NCBI GenBank assembly: GCA_027306955.1
Contig: DAHUXX010000059.1
Location: 1-16,086 of the forward strand
Direction of reading: 5' to 3'
Source: Acetobacteraceae bacterium
GTDB taxonomy: Bacteria; Pseudomonadota; Alphaproteobacteria; Acetobacterales; Acetobacteraceae
DNA length: 16,086 bases
In this document: piece after piece, positions 12,846 to 16,086 of the stretch
Numbering within the stretch: position 1 is the first letter of the stretch
Layout: each line of letters opens with the position of its first letter
Made by a program: the position numbers and the translations under genes
The notes under the pieces: generated by a model
Database searches by the model: none
The model's input: only the letters and a program-made list of their open reading frames with translations
Told to the model about the DNA's origin: nothing

Positions 12846-14156
12846 ATGGACATCGCCATCAACGGTCCCGACCCCTCGGTGCGGGAACTGATCGCGGCGC
12901 GTCCGGCGCTCTCCATGCACGCCCAGGACGGGCTGCTGCTGGAGGGCGTGCCGCTTGCCGCCATTGCCGACGCGCTCGGAACGCCCGCCTGGGTCTATGG
13001 CGCCGGCACCATCCGCGCCCGCCTCGCGCATCTGCGGCGCGTCATGTCGCCCACCCATATTCATTACGCGGTCAAGGCGAACGACCATCTCGCCGTGCTG
13101 CGCCTGGTGGCCCAGGGCGGCGCCGGCGCCGACGTGGTGAGCGAGGGCGAGATGCGCCGCGCCATCGCGGCCGGCATCGCGCCCGGGCACATCGTCTTTT
13201 CCGGCACCGGCAAGACCAGGGCGGAGCTGGAGGCGGCGCTCGCCGCCGGTATCGGCCAGATCAACGCGGAGAGCGCCGCCGAGATCGACATGATCGCCGC
13301 CGCTGCCGCCGTGACGGGCCATACCGCGCGCGTCGCCCTGCGCATCAACCCGGACGTCGCCGCTGGCACGCACGACAAGATCAGCACCGGCCGCGCCGGC
13401 GATAAATTCGGCATCCCGTCGGGCGAGGCGACGGAGGTCTATGCCCGCGCCGCTTCGTTTCCCGGCATCGAGCCCGTGGGCCTCGCGCTGCACATCGGCA
13501 GCCAGATCGTCTCGACCGCGCCCTATCGCGCCGCCTGGGGGCGAATGCGCGAACTCACCCTCGCGCTGCGCCAGGCCGGGCACCGCGTGACCAGGCTCGA
13601 CGCCGGCGGCGGGCTCGGCATCGCCTACCGCGACGAGGCCACGGTCTCGCCCGAGGTGCTCGCCGGCGCGCTGCGCGAGGTGCTGGGCGATCTCGACGCC
13701 GAGACGATGATCGAGCCCGGCCGCTGGCTCGTCGCCCCCGCCGGCGTGCTGCTGGCGAGCGTCGTGCTGAACAAGGAGGACGGCGCCATCGTCGTGATCG
13801 ACGCGGCGATGAACGATCTCGCGCGCCCGGCGATGTATGGCGCTTGGCACGGCATCGTGCCGCTGGACGCCGCGACCGCGGCCCTGCCGGCCGCCCCGCG
13901 CATGGTCGCCGGCCCGATCTGCGAAAGCAGCGACATCTTCGCCCGCTTGCGGATGCTGCCGCCCCTCGCCCCCAATTCGCGCGTGGCGATTCTCGACGCC
14001 GGCGCCTATGGTGCGGTGATGAGCTCCACCTACAACGCAAGGCCGCTGGCGCCGATCGCGATGGTGGACGGCGCGCGCTGGACCACGATCCGCGAGCGCC
14101 AGCCCATCGAGGCGCTTTGGGCGGGCGAGACCATCCCGGATTTCCTCTCCGGCTGA
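12846..14156 (+). CDS. lysA: Diaminopimelate decarboxylase
   Basis: 436 residues; starts 2 bases after the lipoprotein stop. It is a fold-type III (alanine-racemase-like) PLP enzyme. K77 in HYAVKAND is the Schiff-base lysine. HIGSQI (H216) lies in the conserved substrate/PLP region, DAGGGLG (252-258) is the glycine-rich phosphate-binding loop, and EPGRWLVAPAG (from 290) and GPICESSD (C359 donated across the dimer) are intact. The C-terminal GAYGAVMSSTYN block with the PLP-contacting Tyr is present. It removes CO2 from meso-diaminopimelate to give L-lysine, the last step of lysine synthesis, in the cytoplasm. The length is normal and no damage is seen. Co-transcription with argH is inferred from the overlap and 2-base gap. 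Confidence 0.95.
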   Translation: MDIAINGPDPSVRELIAARPALSMHAQDGLLLEGVPLAAIADALGTPAWVYGAGTIRARLAHLRRVMSPTHIHYAVKANDHLAVLRLVAQGGAGADVVSEGEMRRAIAAGIAPGHIVFSGTGKTRAELEAALAAGIGQINAESAAEIDMIAAAAAVTGHTARVALRINPDVAAGTHDKISTGRAGDKFGIPSGEATEVYARAASFPGIEPVGLALHIGSQIVSTAPYRAAWGRMRELTLALRQAGHRVTRLDAGGGLGIAYRDEATVSPEVLAGALREVLGDLDAETMIEPGRWLVAPAGVLLASVVLNKEDGAIVVIDAAMNDLARPAMYGAWHGIVPLDAATAALPAAPRMVAGPICESSDIFARLRMLPPLAPNSRVAILDAGAYGAVMSSTYNARPLAPIAMVDGARWTTIRERQPIEALWAGETIPDFLSG

Positions 14157-14169
14157 GGGAGCGAGGGCC

Positions 14170-16086
14170 GTGATCGGACCCCCGGACCGGCCGAGCGAGG
14201 CGATCGAGGCGCTGGCCCGCAGCCTGCCCGGTCACCGGGCGCGTGCCTGGCTGGTGCTGCTGGTGGAGCGAGCATGGCCGCTGCTGTGGCCGCCCGTCGG
14301 CATCGCCGGCGCGTTCCTCGTCGCCGCCCTGCTCGGCTTGCCGCCGCTGCTGCCGCCGCTGTGGCACGCCGGGCTGCTCGGCGCGCTGGCGGTGGCGGAG
14401 ATCCTGCTGCTGCTGCGTGCCGTGCGTGGCGTCCACCTGCCGGAGCCGGCGGAGCTCGACCGCCGGCTGGAACGGGCGAGCGGCCTCGCCCACCGCCCGC
14501 TTGCCGCCCTCGCCGACAAGCCCGTCGCCGGCGGCGCGGACGCGCTCTGGATCGCGCATCTGCTGCGCGCCGCGCGGGCGGTCAGGGGGCTGCGCAGCGG
14601 CTGGCCGCATCCCGGCCTCGCCACGCGCGACCCCATGGCGTTGCGGGGGGCGCTCGTCGTCGGCCTTGTTGCCGCGATCGGCGTCGCGGGGCCGCTGGCG
14701 CCGCGGCGGCTCGCCGCTGCGTTCCAGCCGGCCTTCGCACCGGGCGCGCGGGCGCCGGCGCAGCGTCTGCAGGCCTGGATCACGCCCCCCGCCTATACCG
14801 GCCTCGCGCCGATCTTCCTCGCCGCCGGCGACGCCAGCGCGCCGGGCGGCACCAGCCCGGCGGCGCGCCAGGTCACGGTGCCCGCTGGCAGCAAGCTCGG
14901 CTTCTCCCTCACCGGCGGCCATGGCGGCGCGCCGAGGCTGCTGCTCGGGCGCAAGTCGCTTCCCTTCCGCACGCTCGATACCGGTAGTTTCTCGCTCGAA
15001 ACCGTCCTCGACACCGGCGGCACGCTCGCGGTGCGGCGCGGCGGGCGCACCATCGGCACCTGGGACCTCGTCGTGGTGGAGGACCCGGCGCCGATGGTCC
15101 GCTTCCCCATGCCGCCAAGCGTGGCGGAGCCCGGCCACACGCCGCTCACGCGCCTGCCCTGGGCGGTCTCGCACCCGTATGGCGTGGTCTCGCTGCAGGC
15201 CGAAATGCACCTGGTCGGGCGCCCCCAGGCGGAGCCGCTGGTGGTGCCGATCCCGCTCCCCGGCGGCGCGCCGAAATCGGCCAGCGGCGCGGAACTCGCC
15301 GACCTCACCGCGCATCCCTGGGCCGGGCTGCCCGTCGTCGCGCGCCTGATCGGCAAGGACGCGGCCGGCCGCGCCGGCTATTCCCAGGACGAAACCTTCA
15401 CCCTGCCGCAGCGCGTCTTCGCCAACCCCGTCGCCCGCGCGCTCATCGCCGTGCGCCGCAACCTCTCGCTCCACCCCAACAATCGTGACGGCGCCGTCGC
15501 CGTGCTCGACCAGCTCTCGCGCCTCGCACAGGTCTGGGCGCACGATCCCGGCGGCTACCTCAACCTGCGCGCCATCGCCTACCTGCTGATCGAGCGCGTG
15601 GCGGCGGACGCGGTGCCGCGGGCGCAGGATCGGCTCTGGACGCTGGCGCTGCACCTGGAGAACGGCCTGACCAGCCGCACCGCCCGCGCGCTCGAGGATG
15701 CGCGCCGCGCCCTGCGCGATGCGCTGGCCCAGGCACGCCTGGACCGGCAGCAGGGCCGCAAGGTGGACCAGCAGAAGCTGGCGCAGCTCGCCCAGGCGCT
15801 GCAGCGGGCGCTGCGCAACCATCTGCGGGCACTCGCGCAACAGGCTCAGCGGAACCCGCTGAACCGGCAATTCGACCCGCAACTGCACCCGCGCACCACG
15901 CAGAAGATGCAGAACCTCGCGAACCAGACCCGCCAGCGCGCCGAGAGCGCCAACAACAAGGGCGCCCAGCGCAGCTTCTCGCAGCTCGAGCGGATGCTGC
16001 CGATGCTGCGCAACAACCAGGGCGCGACGACCGCGCGCCAGATGCAGCGCCAGCGTCAGATGCGGCGCGCCCGCCAGCAGCTGACG
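14170..16086 (+). CDS. DUF4175 / TIGR02302-type membrane protein, 3' end cut by window
   Basis: 639 residues visible from a GTG at 14170 (GGGAG 8 bases upstream), 13 bases after lysA; no stop before the window end. Three hydrophobic helices lie near residues 37-57, 64-84 and 157-178. The family block AWITPPAYTGLAPIFL (202-217) follows, then a beta-rich periplasmic region (about 218-430). Helical segments come next, and from about 510 an Arg/Gln/Ala-rich coiled-coil-like region (QKLAQLAQALQRALRN...) that grows more Gln/Arg/Met-rich toward the edge. Family members are typically 800-900 residues, so perhaps a quarter is missing. The function of the family is not established; an envelope role is suggested by topology and by linkage with lysA. 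Confidence in frame is high, since it stays open while other frames carry Arg/Pro-rich shadows. Confidence 0.87.
   Translation, partial: MIGPPDRPSEAIEALARSLPGHRARAWLVLLVERAWPLLWPPVGIAGAFLVAALLGLPPLLPPLWHAGLLGALAVAEILLLLRAVRGVHLPEPAELDRRLERASGLAHRPLAALADKPVAGGADALWIAHLLRAARAVRGLRSGWPHPGLATRDPMALRGALVVGLVAAIGVAGPLAPRRLAAAFQPAFAPGARAPAQRLQAWITPPAYTGLAPIFLAAGDASAPGGTSPAARQVTVPAGSKLGFSLTGGHGGAPRLLLGRKSLPFRTLDTGSFSLETVLDTGGTLAVRRGGRTIGTWDLVVVEDPAPMVRFPMPPSVAEPGHTPLTRLPWAVSHPYGVVSLQAEMHLVGRPQAEPLVVPIPLPGGAPKSASGAELADLTAHPWAGLPVVARLIGKDAAGRAGYSQDETFTLPQRVFANPVARALIAVRRNLSLHPNNRDGAVAVLDQLSRLAQVWAHDPGGYLNLRAIAYLLIERVAADAVPRAQDRLWTLALHLENGLTSRTARALEDARRALRDALAQARLDRQQGRKVDQQKLAQLAQALQRALRNHLRALAQQAQRNPLNRQFDPQLHPRTTQKMQNLANQTRQRAESANNKGAQRSFSQLERMLPMLRNNQGATTARQMQRQRQMRRARQQLT

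Noticed and set aside
13555..15888. Minus-strand open frame of 777 residues opposite lysA and the DUF4175 gene
   Set aside because: Spans the boundary of two real plus-strand genes, has Arg/Ala-rich composition and no recognisable motif or ribosome site.

Overview
This window is high-GC (about 70 percent by eye) and gene-dense, and it looks like an alphaproteobacterial chromosome, most likely Acetobacteraceae or a close relative. That rests on the argH / small lipoprotein / lysA / DUF4175 (TIGR02302-type) order with a divergent TlpA-like thioredoxin, on the codon use, and on a BBP2_2-like outer-membrane barrel of a kind common in that family. Taxonomy is inference; no rRNA or marker gene is present.

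Layout. (1) 1-1512: two translationally coupled genes of homoprotocatechuate (4-hydroxyphenylacetate) meta-cleavage, an HpaF-type isomerase and an HpaD-type extradiol dioxygenase. The first 17 codons of a divergent gene lie at 1-51; they vaguely resemble the start of a thiamine-diphosphate decarboxylase. (2) 1587-5439: an envelope cluster. Three minus-strand genes for small secreted proteins, two of them extremely Gly-rich and none assignable to a named family, diverge from a 520-residue outer-membrane beta-barrel protein. The 275-base region between them holds two perfect FNR/FixK-type palindromes, TTGAT-N4-ATCAA. This is the best candidate for an undescribed system. (3) 5525-9322: one 1265-residue protein that fuses HyuA and HyuB (hydantoinase/5-oxoprolinase family). 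(4) 9276-10076: a PEP-CTERM exported protein on the minus strand whose 3' end overlaps the hyuAB 3' end by 47 bases. It has a good sigma-70-like promoter overlapped by a 10-base inverted repeat. (5) 10077-10708: mostly empty intergenic DNA. (6) 10709-16086: tlpA-like gene on the minus strand, then argH, an lptM-like 41-residue lipoprotein, lysA and a partial DUF4175 gene on the plus strand. Here argH-lptM overlap as ATGA, lptM-lysA are 2 bases apart and lysA-DUF4175 are 13 apart, so they are almost certainly one operon.

How the parts work together: regions 1 and 3 are catabolic (aromatic ring cleavage; ATP-driven lactam hydrolysis). Regions 2 and 4 concern the cell surface, and region 2 is probably controlled by oxygen. 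Region 6 is housekeeping: arginine and lysine biosynthesis plus envelope maintenance. No tRNA, rRNA, CRISPR array, insertion sequence or phage gene was seen.
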